A DNA stretch of 10,271 bases from Thioalkalivibrio sp. (GCA_007120155.1 SKOF01000299.1:1-10271), one strand, 5' to 3'; counted from the stretch's first letter, positions 1 to 7,194 are shown. Notes: generated by a model from the letters alone, not told the origin. Made by a program: numbers and translations.

Positions 1-122
1 ACGCCGAACAGCATCACCATCCCGAGCATGAAGGTCGCGCCAATCTGGAACATCGGGCTCGACAGCGAGGTCGAGATGCTCGCAGTACGCAGCGTGGCAG
101 CCGTTGCAATCTGATCTTTCAT
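1..122 (-). CDS. cbtB: CbtB-like cobalt transporter subunit, second copy (partial, runs off left edge)
   Basis: The first 40 or so residues of a second CbtB-type small membrane protein; the C-terminal end, including the expected His-rich FPCH tail, lies outside the window. It aligns without gaps to the complete cbtB at 893-1090: 112 of 122 bases and about 36 of 41 residues match. The visible part has a polar N-terminus and the start of a single membrane helix rich in Met and Phe (FMLGMVMLFGV). A ribosome site (AGGAGAG) precedes the ATG, and the gene begins 19 bases after the cbtA stop, so it is probably co-transcribed. The high identity points to a fairly recent tandem duplication. Whether a second cbtA follows cannot be seen. 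Confidence 0.8.
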   Translation of the reverse strand, partial: MKDQIATAATLRTASISTSLSSPMFQIGATFMLGMVMLFG

Positions 123-141
123 GGTCATCTCTCCTACTCTC

Positions 142-882
142 CTACAGGTTGGCTTCCGAATTTGTCAGAATTCGCCGTAGCGCCCAGGCCGAGGCAAGCC
201 CCAACACGAGCCACTGTATGGCGTTGGCTATTGCCGTCGCACTGAAGAACTGTCGGGCGAGCACCTCCAGTTCCGCAGCCATGGCCGGTGGATACTCCGC
301 GAACATGGCCGTGGGTGCCTCCGGCGCACCCACCAGGTGCGGCACCGCCAGCAATCCGAGCGCGACCCAGCGCCAGGGTGATCTCAGGAACGCCACCCCG
401 GCGAGTCCCGCGGCCGTGCACACAACGGTGAACAGCCACCATAGCTGCCGCCCTTCCAGAGATGCCGCGGCCGCCCCCGGGATCTCGGGCGGCTGCCCAA
501 GCGCCGGTGCCAGGAAGAAGACAGCGTATCCCGCGGCACCCCAGAGCAGACCGTGTCGCCAGTCGAATCCGGCCGCGGTCTGGTTTCTGCGTGAGGCCAC
601 CATCACGCTGAGCATCAACATGGCGAACCCGGCGCCGATCATCATGTTGGACAGCAGGGTCAAGCCCGTTCGCTGCACCCCGTCCCCATGTTCATGATCG
701 TGCTCATGGGCCCCATGCTCGTGGCCGTGGCCACTGTGTGCATGGAGAGATGCGAGTTCGTCCTCGAAATGCTCCGCACTCTGGATGATCGGGAAGACCT
801 GCCAGAACTGCACCGCAGTCAGCAGCAGGCCGGTCGCCGCACCGATGAGCAGCGCATAGAGCACGATTTGCCGAAAGAGCAT
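142..882 (-). CDS. cbtA: CbtA family cobalt transporter integral membrane protein
   Basis: 246-residue membrane protein of the CbtA family, predicted to form a cobalt uptake system with CbtB in the inner membrane. The N-terminus (MLFRQIVLYALLIGAATGLL) is the first membrane helix and typical of the family. It is followed by a His/Glu/Asp-rich loop at about residues 47-66 (runs such as HGHEHGAHEHDHEHG), then hydrophobic segments near 75-100, 108-128, 145-165, 170-185 and 215-240. The start chosen, at 882, has AGGA eight bases upstream; an in-frame extension to 930 would overlap cbtB and lacks family similarity. It lies 10 bases after cbtB, hence the same transcript. Inference: it supplies cobalt for the cobalt-dependent thiocyanate hydrolase encoded upstream. 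The family assignment is firm; transport specificity rests on family knowledge. Confidence 0.88.
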   Translation of the reverse strand: MLFRQIVLYALLIGAATGLLLTAVQFWQVFPIIQSAEHFEDELASLHAHSGHGHEHGAHEHDHEHGDGVQRTGLTLLSNMMIGAGFAMLMLSVMVASRRNQTAAGFDWRHGLLWGAAGYAVFFLAPALGQPPEIPGAAAASLEGRQLWWLFTVVCTAAGLAGVAFLRSPWRWVALGLLAVPHLVGAPEAPTAMFAEYPPAMAAELEVLARQFFSATAIANAIQWLVLGLASAWALRRILTNSEANL

Positions 883-892
883 CAACTGCGTC

Positions 893-1090
893 CTAGTGGC
901 AGGGGAAACCCGCTGCGTGGCGCATGTCATGGGCAGCGGTATGCACTGCGGACATATCCACGAAACCCACCCCGAACAGCATCACCATGCCCAGCATGAA
1001 GGTCGCGGCGATCTGGAACATCGGGCTGGACAGCGAGATCGAGACGCTCGCAGTACGCAGCGTGGCAGCCGTTACAATCTGTTCTTTCAT
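893..1090 (-). CDS. cbtB: CbtB family cobalt transporter subunit (complete copy)
   Basis: 65-residue small membrane protein. It has a polar N-terminus, one membrane helix at about residues 24-45, and the C-terminal metal-ligand pattern of CbtB: H50, H54, H58 and the terminal FPCH (AAHDMRHAAGFPCH). CbtB works with CbtA and is commonly encoded just before it, as here (10-base gap). The start at 1090 is supported by AAGGAG eight bases upstream and by alignment with the copy at the left edge; the longer in-frame ORF to 1138 is not needed. The start codon overlaps the stop of a small upstream ORF as ATGA, suggesting translational coupling. Confidence 0.9.
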   Translation of the reverse strand: MKEQIVTAATLRTASVSISLSSPMFQIAATFMLGMVMLFGVGFVDMSAVHTAAHDMRHAAGFPCH

Positions 1091-1245
1091 GGTCTGGTCT
1101 CCTTTGGTTCGACAATCACAGTCAACACGGTACGGCACTGTCCGAAACTGTCATCCACTACGCTCTCAACCTCATGCAGAACCTGGTTTGGCGCCGTACG
1201 TCGAGACGTTTCCCGTACCGAATCATCCGGCTCAATGCCAGGCAT
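1087..1245 (-). CDS. Small hypothetical protein coupled to cbtB
   Basis: A 52-residue ORF starting eight bases after the stop of the permease gene and ending in an ATGA overlap with the cbtB start. I do not recognise the family. The product would be soluble and acidic in its middle part, with a plausible amphipathic stretch (VLHEVESVVDDSF) followed by a short hydrophobic strand (RTVLTVIVEPKE). It has no signal peptide or membrane helix. The snug fit between two operon genes and the ATGA junction favour a real gene. Against it: third-position GC is only about half, no clean ribosome site sits at the ideal distance, and its last codons also carry the cbtB ribosome site. It may extend upstream into the permease C-terminus, up to 1326. 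Confidence 0.4.
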   Translation of the reverse strand: MPGIEPDDSVRETSRRTAPNQVLHEVESVVDDSFGQCRTVLTVIVEPKETRP

Positions 1246-1253
1246 CCTCTCAC

Positions 1254-2087
1254 TCAATCTTCCCGCACCCAGCTTGCCCGTTTCTGAAGCCTCACCAGAA
1301 CGGCATCCATGACATAGCCGACACACCCGATGATGACGATCATCGCCATGAGTTCGTCATAAAACAGGTTCTCACGCGCGTTCTGGAGCGTATATCCGAT
1401 TCCCGAACTGGTGCCGAAGAACTCCGCTGGGATCACCACGATCCACGCGATACCGACTGCGAGCCGGAGCCCGGTCATCACGTCGTATGCGATCGCCGGC
1501 CAAATCACCGAAGTCAGCATCTGCCATGGATTCGCGCCGAGGTTACGCGCAACCTTCCGCCAGGACGGATCGATCTTCGCGACGCCTGCCGCTGTGGCAA
1601 AGATGATCGGCCACACGGCGCCGATGAAAATCAGGAAGACGACCGCCTGGTTCCAGGTCGCGAGGGCGATCACCGCGATAGGCTCCCAGGACAGCGGACT
1701 GGTCATGCGCATCAGCTGGAACGGCACGTGGGTCGTCTCGGCCGTCAGTCTGCTCAGGCCAACCATGATGCCGATGGGCACTCCGACCGCAATCGAGAGC
1801 AACAGACCCATGCCCAGGCGAGCGCCGCTGGCCGAAATCGACTCCTGCAGCGTCCCGTACGCCCACAGCTTGGGCAGCCCTTCGAGGAGTGCTGCTCCGG
1901 GCCCGAACTGGTCGAAGAAGAACGGCGCTGTCGGATCCAGGGTGATGAACCACACACCGAGCCACCACAGCACACCCAGGATCAGGAGTCCCGCACAAAA
2001 ATCGAAGACCTTCTTCCCGGTTGATCGCATCCACTTCTTCAACTGGTCCGAACCACCGGACGCCACGTCGGCCTGTACTGTGCTCAA
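1254..2087 (-). CDS. NitT/TauT-family ABC transporter permease (second permease)
   Basis: 277-residue inner-membrane permease of the nitrate/sulfonate/taurine importer family. There is an N-terminal helix at about residues 25-45, then a core of five helices containing the cytoplasmic EAA-type loop (ARNLGANPWQML), the coupling site for the ATPase. The preferred start is a TTG at 2087: it follows a GGGGGA ribosome site and gives a protein of the same length as the neighbouring permease with a matching start (STV versus STD). A TTG at 2120 is the longest alternative; no ATG fits as well. It is clearly paralogous to the permease at 2221-3054 across the whole core (shared GLRLA-GIAWIV and IPAE/VPAE segments), so the importer probably uses a heterodimeric channel. 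The substrate is not determined by sequence; an anion such as thiocyanate or cyanate is inferred from context. Confidence 0.85.
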   Translation of the reverse strand: MSTVQADVASGGSDQLKKWMRSTGKKVFDFCAGLLILGVLWWLGVWFITLDPTAPFFFDQFGPGAALLEGLPKLWAYGTLQESISASGARLGMGLLLSIAVGVPIGIMVGLSRLTAETTHVPFQLMRMTSPLSWEPIAVIALATWNQAVVFLIFIGAVWPIIFATAAGVAKIDPSWRKVARNLGANPWQMLTSVIWPAIAYDVMTGLRLAVGIAWIVVIPAEFFGTSSGIGYTLQNARENLFYDELMAMIVIIGCVGYVMDAVLVRLQKRASWVRED

Positions 2088-2220
2088 GGCTGATCCCCCT
2101 TTATCTGATTCCGTCTGCAAGCGAAGGTCATTTCGGCATCATCCCGCCGGCCCGCGCGACTTCTTACCGCCAGCCAGGCCGTCGACCCCGGACAACCACA
2201 ATGCAATTCCAAAGCGTTCA

Positions 2221-3054
2221 TCAATTTTTCCTGCGGTGATACCAGCTGTAGCGGTTGATCAGGCAGACAAGCACGCTGTCCATGATGTACCCGATCACAC
2301 CGATCGTAACCAGCATGGCTGTCAGATAGCTGTAATCCACCGTCTCGCGTGCGTCCCTGATGGCGTAACCGAGTCCCGAGGTGACGCCCAGCAGTTCAGC
2401 TGGCACGAGCACGATCCACGCAACACCCAGGGCGAGTCGCAAACCGCTGAAGATATCGAACGCAATCGCCGGCAGAATGACCGTCTTGAGAATGTGAAGG
2501 CGGCTGGCGCCCAGATTTCGGGCGACCTTGTACCAGTTCGGGTCCACCTTGGCGAGTCCCGCTGCGGTCGAATACGCCACCGGCCACATCGCAGCAATCA
2601 CGATGAGAAAAACGATCGCCCCGTTCCATGTCGCGAAGATGATCACCGCCAGCGGCATCCATGCCAAGGGGCTGACCATACGAATAAACTGGAACGGCGA
2701 GTGCGAGAGATCCCTGAACCGCCTGCTGCGCCCGATGAGAATGCCCAACGGCACGCCGATGATTGAGGCAATAAGCAGGCCCGTCCCCAGACGGTCCACG
2801 AGACTTGCACTGATGGCACTCTGTATCCTGCCCTGCTCCCACAGTTCCGGAAACTTCTGGAACGTGGGAATCGGGCCGAACCCCCCGAACACCCGGGTTT
2901 CCGGCTGGCTCACCAGGTACATGATTCCGAGCTGCCACAGGATCAGAAGGACCACTATCCCCCCGGCGGCATACATCAGGCGCCGCGCCCCTCGGACGCA
3001 CATGCGACCAAAAGCAGGCATCTCACGCCCCTGGGGCGCGGCATCAGTACTCAT
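2221..3054 (-). CDS. NitT/TauT-family ABC transporter permease (first permease)
   Basis: 277-residue inner-membrane permease. The first helix lies near residues 30-50 (GGIVVLLILWQLGIMYLV). The binding-protein-dependent transport core follows, with the EAA-type coupling loop (ARNLGASRLHILK) and the segments GLRLALGVAWIVLVPAE and GLGYAIRDARE, typical of the SsuC/TauC/NrtB group. The ATG overlaps the stop of the substrate-binding protein gene as ATGA, so translation is coupled. It is followed after 133 bases by a paralogous permease gene. With the ATPase and Tat-exported binding protein upstream it completes an importer. The 133-base gap downstream holds no convincing gene or terminator. Confidence 0.9.
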   Translation of the reverse strand: MSTDAAPQGREMPAFGRMCVRGARRLMYAAGGIVVLLILWQLGIMYLVSQPETRVFGGFGPIPTFQKFPELWEQGRIQSAISASLVDRLGTGLLIASIIGVPLGILIGRSRRFRDLSHSPFQFIRMVSPLAWMPLAVIIFATWNGAIVFLIVIAAMWPVAYSTAAGLAKVDPNWYKVARNLGASRLHILKTVILPAIAFDIFSGLRLALGVAWIVLVPAELLGVTSGLGYAIRDARETVDYSYLTAMLVTIGVIGYIMDSVLVCLINRYSWYHRRKN

Positions 3055-4436
3055 ATCTTGAACACCTCTTCACGTTCGTAGGGGTTGCCTTCCTGGGGAA
3101 CACTCTTGTCCTGCCGCCATGCCGGGAACTTCTCGAGCGAATTCCTGATGAACTCGTAATTGACCAGGTCTTGGACGATGAAGTCCGTGTCCAGCTCATC
3201 CAGGAATGAACGATCACCCGTAATGACCACCTTGCGCATCTCGTCGACCACGACCTTGGTCGCCGATGGATAAGGCCAGGCCTGCATGTTGATGCGGTCC
3301 TGCTCCCACTCCACGTGTTTGATGGCCTGGGGATTGTCGTAATAAGCCGGGTCGTAGAAGTTCATGGCCCGGTCGATCACCGGGAAGGGGAAGGGCAGGT
3401 AGCCGCCACCGTCGCGGGAAAGACGCATAGCCGCCTCTTCCCGGTTCTCCGCGATCCAGAGCTGCGCCTGGACAATGGCGTCCGTGACCGCTTGAGTCCA
3501 CGCCTTGCGATCAGGATCCTCGACATCGGCTTCGTGCATCACCACAACGCAGCACGGATGACCCTTCCAGTAATCTCCCGTGAAGCGCAGCATGTTCGCC
3601 CCGGCCTGCACCTCTCCCAGGGAATTGAACGGCTCGGCAACGATGTAGGCATCGATTCTTCGTGCGGCAAGCGCGGGCGGCATGTCCGGCGGCGCCACCA
3701 CCTGCAGGTTGCACTCGTTGGGCGCGAGGCGCGCGTCCTGCGAACGGATCACCGGCGTGATGCCGTATTCCCGCAGGAACTGCTGCAGGATGATGTTGTG
3801 ATTGGAATACCACCACGGCACTGCCACCTGCTTGCCGCCAAACTCGGCCCAGCTGGTGATTCCCGTATGCCTGCCGACCACGCAGGCCGAGCCATTCGTA
3901 TGGTCCCAGGCCGTGATCTTGACCGGTACGCCCGTGCCATAGCGCATCCAGAGCGGGATGGGATTGAGAAAATGCGATACGTTGTGTCTGTGCGACTGAA
4001 AGGCCTCCACAAAAGGCATCCAGCCGCGATGGAGTTCCGGGCGAACGGCGTCGAGCCCCTGCTCCTTATAGAAACCCTTGTCGTAAGCAATCAACAGGGC
4101 CGCCGCATCGGTGATGGGGATGTATCCGACACGCACCACCTCATCCTTGGGTTTGTCCGGCCAGGCCTGACCCCACGGCATCATCGCGCCGAGGCCGGCG
4201 GCAGCACCCGCCTTAAGGAAGCTGCGCCGGTTGAGGCCCGTGCCATGATCAATCAAGCCCGGCTTCTCGATGCCTGCACCCATCCCGAGGATCCCTCTCA
4301 AACCGGCACGCGGGTCTGTGGGATCGTAGTTCGCTCTCAGTCTCGGATCGGGTGCCCCGTCCGCAATATCCGGGTCCCTTGGGGGCAGTCGCGGGTTGTG
4401 GTGCTCAATATCGCCTGATTTCTTCCTGGTGGTCAT
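3051..4436 (-). CDS. NrtA/SsuA-type ABC substrate-binding protein with twin-arginine signal
   Basis: 461-residue periplasmic substrate-binding protein of the NMT1/NrtA-like class. A twin-arginine motif (NRRSFLKAGAAAGLGAMM) begins at residue 69 and indicates export in folded form by Tat. The binding domain follows from about residue 98 (VRVGYIPITDAAALLIAYDK), with a second lobe containing AARRIDAYIVAEPFN. The annotated start has GGAGGA eight bases upstream. This leaves an unusually long polar region of 68 residues before the twin arginines. A second ATG at residue 52 (position 4283), with GAGAGGG about nine bases upstream, would give a normal-length signal. NrtA and CmpA relatives bind nitrate or bicarbonate. 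Substrate here is unknown; thiocyanate or cyanate is inferred from the operon. The stop overlaps the permease start. Confidence 0.87.
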   Translation of the reverse strand: MTTRKKSGDIEHHNPRLPPRDPDIADGAPDPRLRANYDPTDPRAGLRGILGMGAGIEKPGLIDHGTGLNRRSFLKAGAAAGLGAMMPWGQAWPDKPKDEVVRVGYIPITDAAALLIAYDKGFYKEQGLDAVRPELHRGWMPFVEAFQSHRHNVSHFLNPIPLWMRYGTGVPVKITAWDHTNGSACVVGRHTGITSWAEFGGKQVAVPWWYSNHNIILQQFLREYGITPVIRSQDARLAPNECNLQVVAPPDMPPALAARRIDAYIVAEPFNSLGEVQAGANMLRFTGDYWKGHPCCVVVMHEADVEDPDRKAWTQAVTDAIVQAQLWIAENREEAAMRLSRDGGGYLPFPFPVIDRAMNFYDPAYYDNPQAIKHVEWEQDRINMQAWPYPSATKVVVDEMRKVVITGDRSFLDELDTDFIVQDLVNYEFIRNSLEKFPAWRQDKSVPQEGNPYEREEVFKI

Positions 4437-4463
4437 CGGGGCTCCTCCTAAACTTGTATAGTT

Positions 4464-4547
4464 TTACCCGTTGATGGATCGGACACGCCTGGTGTACCGC
4501 TCGCTGTCCATGTCGAAGAATTCATGACGCTCCGAGCGCCACTTCAT
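4464..4547 (-). CDS. Possible 27-residue small protein between ABC ATPase and binding protein
   Basis: A short ORF in the 182-base gap between the ATPase stop (4619) and the binding-protein start (4436). It starts with ATG eight bases after GGAG, begins MKWRSERHEFFDMDSERY, and ends 27 bases before the binding-protein start. It is highly charged, with no membrane segment. The reading frame is open upstream as well (at least to 4620), so this may be a fragment of something longer, or chance. I do not recognise it. The good ribosome site and protein-like composition are the only support. Confidence 0.25.
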   Translation of the reverse strand: MKWRSERHEFFDMDSERYTRRVRSING

Positions 4548-4618
4548 GCTCTGCACTCCGGCCCCTGTGTCGCTTCGCGCGATAGCGCCAACCGCGACCC
4601 GGAGATGTCGTCGTCCAA

Positions 4619-5470
4619 TCAGCCCGCCACGGCGGCTGATGCTTCGGAACCGCGCTGCTGCACAGTGCCCGCATCCTTCTCGTCACCGACCGCGGGCCGC
4701 TGACCCCTCGCGCTGGATGTCGCATCATGAAAGGCGGTCATCAGCCGTGCGCGCATCTTCTGAACCTCCGGATCCTCGCGGTTGCGCGGGTCGGGAAGGT
4801 CGATTTCCAGCTCATCCATAAACTTGCCGGGCGAGCCCGCCATGATCAGGGCGCGGTCGGCCATGATGACCGCCTCATCGATATCATGGGTCACCAGGAT
4901 CAGGTTGATGCCGATCCGCTTGGCAATGGCGCGAACATCGTGCTGCAGGGACGCGCGGGTGAAGGCATCCAGTGCGGAGAAGGGTTCATCCAGCATCAGG
5001 ATCTCGGGTTCCATGACCAGGGAGCGGGCCAGCGCCACGCGCTGTTGCTGTCCCCCGGACAGGTCCTGGACATTGTGGTCGGCGAATTTCTCGAGTTCTA
5101 CGAGCCTGAGGGCCTCGTCGACCCGCTCGTCGATCTTCTTTTTCGGCCAGCCCGCAAAGCGCAACCCGACGCCCACGTTCTGCGTTACCTCCATCCAGGG
5201 GAACAGGTGCGGGGCCTGGAACATCATTACCCAACGGGGCGAGGGAGCCCGCACTTCGGTATCCCCGAGATGCACCTTTCCGCCTGTCGAAGGAAGCAGC
5301 CCGGCCATGATATGAAGAAGGGTCGACTTCCCACAGCCGGAGCGGCCAATGATCGCGAGGGCCTCACCCGGCTTTGCCTCCAGGTTGACCTCTTCGAAGG
5401 TGAGCGGGCTCTTGGGTGTGTATTTGTGTGTAAGGCCCTTGATCTTGATGTCTACGCCGCGGACTGGCAT
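4619..5470 (-). CDS. NitT/TauT-family ABC transporter ATP-binding protein
   Basis: 283-residue cytoplasmic ATPase that powers the importer encoded next to it. All nucleotide-binding motifs are intact: Walker A GRSGCGKST at 42-50, Q-loop Q85, signature LSGGQQQR at 137-144, Walker B ILMLDEP at 157-163 and H-loop H195. The GEALAIIGRSGCGKSTLLH context and LFPWMEVTQNV segment are typical of the SsuB/TauB/NrtD group. The start at 5470 has GGAGG seven bases upstream; an in-frame ATG at 5494 lies before that ribosome site and is unlikely. The last 30 or so residues form a polar Ala/Ser/Gln-rich tail beyond the usual domain. The gene starts 157 bases after P15K and leads the transporter block. Confidence 0.93.
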   Translation of the reverse strand: MPVRGVDIKIKGLTHKYTPKSPLTFEEVNLEAKPGEALAIIGRSGCGKSTLLHIMAGLLPSTGGKVHLGDTEVRAPSPRWVMMFQAPHLFPWMEVTQNVGVGLRFAGWPKKKIDERVDEALRLVELEKFADHNVQDLSGGQQQRVALARSLVMEPEILMLDEPFSALDAFTRASLQHDVRAIAKRIGINLILVTHDIDEAVIMADRALIMAGSPGKFMDELEIDLPDPRNREDPEVQKMRARLMTAFHDATSSARGQRPAVGDEKDAGTVQQRGSEASAAVAG

Positions 5471-5627
5471 CGATTGCCTCCTACCAATAAGCAATAAGCT
5501 GTACGAAATTTCTGGTCAGATGCGTTCAACAAAGCGCCGCGTGTCGATGCGGCACCATCGCATCCCCGTAGTAAATGCAGGGCATCCCTGCCTCGCAGGT
5601 CCAAACCTCTATCTGCACGGGTCCAGC
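5471..5627. other. Gap between P15K and ABC ATPase with small hairpins
   Basis: 157 bases without a recognisable gene. It holds a perfect 6-bp stem GCAGGG-cat-CCCTGC at 5577-5591 and a looser dyad GATGCG-N7-CGCATC at 5546-5564. Neither is followed by a clear T-run on the minus strand, so a full terminator is not supported. They could tune read-through or mRNA stability between the enzyme and transporter parts of the operon. No strong promoter was found for the transporter genes. Confidence 0.3.
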
Positions 5628-6053
5628 TCAAGCGCTGTTCAGGCGTTGACCCACCTGCTCCATGCGACGAGCCAGCTCTTGCTCATCCAGCAGGCCGCGC
5701 CGGATCATCGAGTGAGCCAGGGCCAGAAGCTGTCGCTCCGGGAACGGCACTTCCTCGTAGATCGTCTCCGACAGGTCGTCCTCTTCGGCCCGTCGCTCGA
5801 GCGCCGGAAGCGCACAGGAGCCCTCTTCGATCTCTTCATGGAACTTCACGCAGGAATCGCCCGCGAGCAGATCACAGGTAGCCTCCAGGGTGATCTTCCA
5901 TGGCGGATCCGGGTTGGTGACCCCGTACTGGGCCGCCAGATCCTCCCAAACTCTGCCCTTGCTCTGCACCTCCTCCAGCAATGGGATCGGAGACGTATCG
6001 ATGACCCTTTCGATCTCCTGGCCATCCGAGGCTTTACGATTCGTCGCAGTCAT
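5628..6053 (-). CDS. Thiocyanate hydrolase maturation protein, P15K type
   Basis: 141-residue protein of about 15-16 kDa, matching in size, position and character the P15K protein encoded downstream of scnBAC in Thiobacillus thioparus, which is needed to make active cobalt-loaded hydrolase. Such activators resemble the N-terminal part of the nitrile hydratase beta subunit; here the segment PFPERQLLALAHSMIRRGLL (103-122), followed by DEQELARRMEQV, fits that fold. Cysteines at 60, 68 and 80 are candidate metal ligands. The start at 6053 has GAGGAG seven bases upstream; the longer in-frame ORF to 6167 would overlap scnC and is rejected. It lies 28 bases after the scnC stop. P15K identity is recognised from family pattern and synteny, not from an alignment I could run. 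Confidence 0.8.
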   Translation of the reverse strand: MTATNRKASDGQEIERVIDTSPIPLLEEVQSKGRVWEDLAAQYGVTNPDPPWKITLEATCDLLAGDSCVKFHEEIEEGSCALPALERRAEEDDLSETIYEEVPFPERQLLALAHSMIRRGLLDEQELARRMEQVGQRLNSA

Positions 6054-6081
6054 GGCGGACTCCTCAAGGATCTGACCACAA

Positions 6082-6786
6082 TCAGTGGTCGTGGTGAACC
6101 GGGTTCTTGGCCTTGAGAACCGGGCGCTTCGCATTCGAAGTAATCCCAGGCTTCGGCAAGGCAACACCGATCAGACAGTCGCGGGTCACGATCTCCGCCA
6201 ACTGATCCTCGGTCCAACCCTCGGTGCCCTCGGGCCGGACCGGCATCACGATGTAACGGGTCTTCTGGTTGGAGTCGGCCACCCGCACCTCAACGTCCTC
6301 AGGCAGCTGCATGCCGAACTCCGACAGCACCTGGCGCGGCCAGCGCACGAGACGGCGACGATAGTTGGGGGTGCGATACCACTCCGGGGACTGACCAAGA
6401 ATCGGACGGGGATAGCAGGAGCAGAGCGTGCAAACCACGACATGCTTCAGTTTCGGCGTATCCACCAGGACACGGAGGTTGCAGTAATCACTGGGGGTGC
6501 CAAAGTGGGTCGGCGGAGTCATCACCCAGTCGATGCCCACGGCCTTGCTGGCCTCGACACCATCCTCTTCACACAGCTTCTTGTACTCGGGGTCCAGCCA
6601 CGCCTTGGCCACCAGGCGCGCCGCCGGCAATGGGCCGAGGGTGTGTACATACTCGGTCCACACCCGGTGATCCTCTGCCGAAAAGAGCCCTTTCTCGATG
6701 GCCAGTTCGCGGACAGCCAGTTCGAGGATCTCAAAATCGCTGACCTCGTCAACCATCGGTGCGGGTTTATGGTCATGATCTGCCAT
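6082..6786 (-). CDS. scnC: Thiocyanate hydrolase gamma subunit (cobalt-binding catalytic subunit)
   Basis: 234-residue catalytic subunit, homologous to the nitrile hydratase alpha subunit. The metal claw CTLCSC is at residues 119-124 (Cys119, Cys122, Ser123, Cys124). The Thr in the second position is the cobalt-type signature; in the family two of these cysteines are oxidised after translation. The surrounding sequence (VVVCTLCSCYPRPILGQSPE) is characteristic of thiocyanate hydrolase. With alpha and beta it hydrolyses thiocyanate to carbonyl sulfide and ammonia in the cytoplasm. The His-rich N-terminus (ADHDHKP) and C-terminus (VHHDH) might help collect metal. Start: the ATG at 6786 lies eight bases after GAGG, whereas the ATG at 6792 is too close to it. 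It follows scnA by 39 bases. Confidence 0.96.
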   Translation of the reverse strand: MADHDHKPAPMVDEVSDFEILELAVRELAIEKGLFSAEDHRVWTEYVHTLGPLPAARLVAKAWLDPEYKKLCEEDGVEASKAVGIDWVMTPPTHFGTPSDYCNLRVLVDTPKLKHVVVCTLCSCYPRPILGQSPEWYRTPNYRRRLVRWPRQVLSEFGMQLPEDVEVRVADSNQKTRYIVMPVRPEGTEGWTEDQLAEIVTRDCLIGVALPKPGITSNAKRPVLKAKNPVHHDH

Positions 6787-6825
6787 CTGCATTTCCTCTT
6801 TAATCTTGTATGTTGGCGTGACGTC

Positions 6826-7194
6826 TTACGCCTTCTCTAGATACATCTCGGGGATTTCGGTCTCCAGGGTGTCGCCCCCGTAGACCTCATGATACTCGGG
6901 CCAGAGATCGCGCTGCGAGAACACGATGCTGTAGAACCACACGACATTGTCCGTGTTGTCCCAGGCTTCGTCTTCGGCAGGGGGGCTTTCATAAACAGCC
7001 CTGACGATCGTGCCGACGGCCCCGCGGACGTAAGTCATCGTGCGGGTATAAAAGATATCCGGGCGGTCCTTGACGCGAACCCGATCACCGACCTTGAACT
7101 TGGCCTTCCCCGCCTTGCCCTTGAAACACTGGGGATCGCCAACGCCCGTGGCGATCTTGGCGTGATGAGTCCTGTCGTGCTCAACTCTGCTCAT
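6826..7194 (-). CDS. scnA: Thiocyanate hydrolase alpha subunit
   Basis: 122-residue subunit corresponding to the C-terminal half of the nitrile hydratase beta subunit (known thiocyanate hydrolase alpha subunits are about 126 residues). It contains the SH3-like barrel start FKVGDRVRV at 33-41, the YVRGAVGTIV segment at 55-64, where the beta-subunit arginine near the active site lies in nitrile hydratases, and WFYSIVFSQRDLW at 86-98, matching the YSVRF-ELW strand of that family. It lacks a cofactor motif of its own and completes the active site with beta and gamma. The ATG lies inside the end of scnB (14-base overlap) with GAGGTG about ten bases upstream, so the two are translationally coupled. 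Confidence 0.94.
   Translation of the reverse strand: MSRVEHDRTHHAKIATGVGDPQCFKGKAGKAKFKVGDRVRVKDRPDIFYTRTMTYVRGAVGTIVRAVYESPPAEDEAWDNTDNVVWFYSIVFSQRDLWPEYHEVYGGDTLETEIPEMYLEKA

Noticed and set aside
1091..1253. Possible cobalamin or cobalt riboswitch before cbtB
   Set aside because: No B12-box-like sequence or long conserved fold was visible, and the gap is largely occupied by the small ORF.
924..2766. Two long plus-strand open frames (366 and 451 residues) across the permeases and cbtB
   Set aside because: They are antisense to well-recognised permease genes, are rich in Arg, His and Pro, and show no family features. Long open antisense frames are expected in GC-rich DNA.
3315..4418. Plus-strand open frame of 367 residues antisense to the binding-protein gene
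   Set aside because: It is a shadow of a clear substrate-binding protein and has no recognisable domain or ribosome site.
4522..4728. Minus-strand 68-residue frame at the end of the ABC ATPase
   Set aside because: It mostly overlaps the ATPase C-terminus out of frame and is Arg-rich, unlike a real protein.
5577..5591. GCAGGG-cat-CCCTGC hairpin as a terminator after P15K
   Set aside because: The stem is short and no T-run follows on the minus strand, so it is only mentioned within the gap feature.
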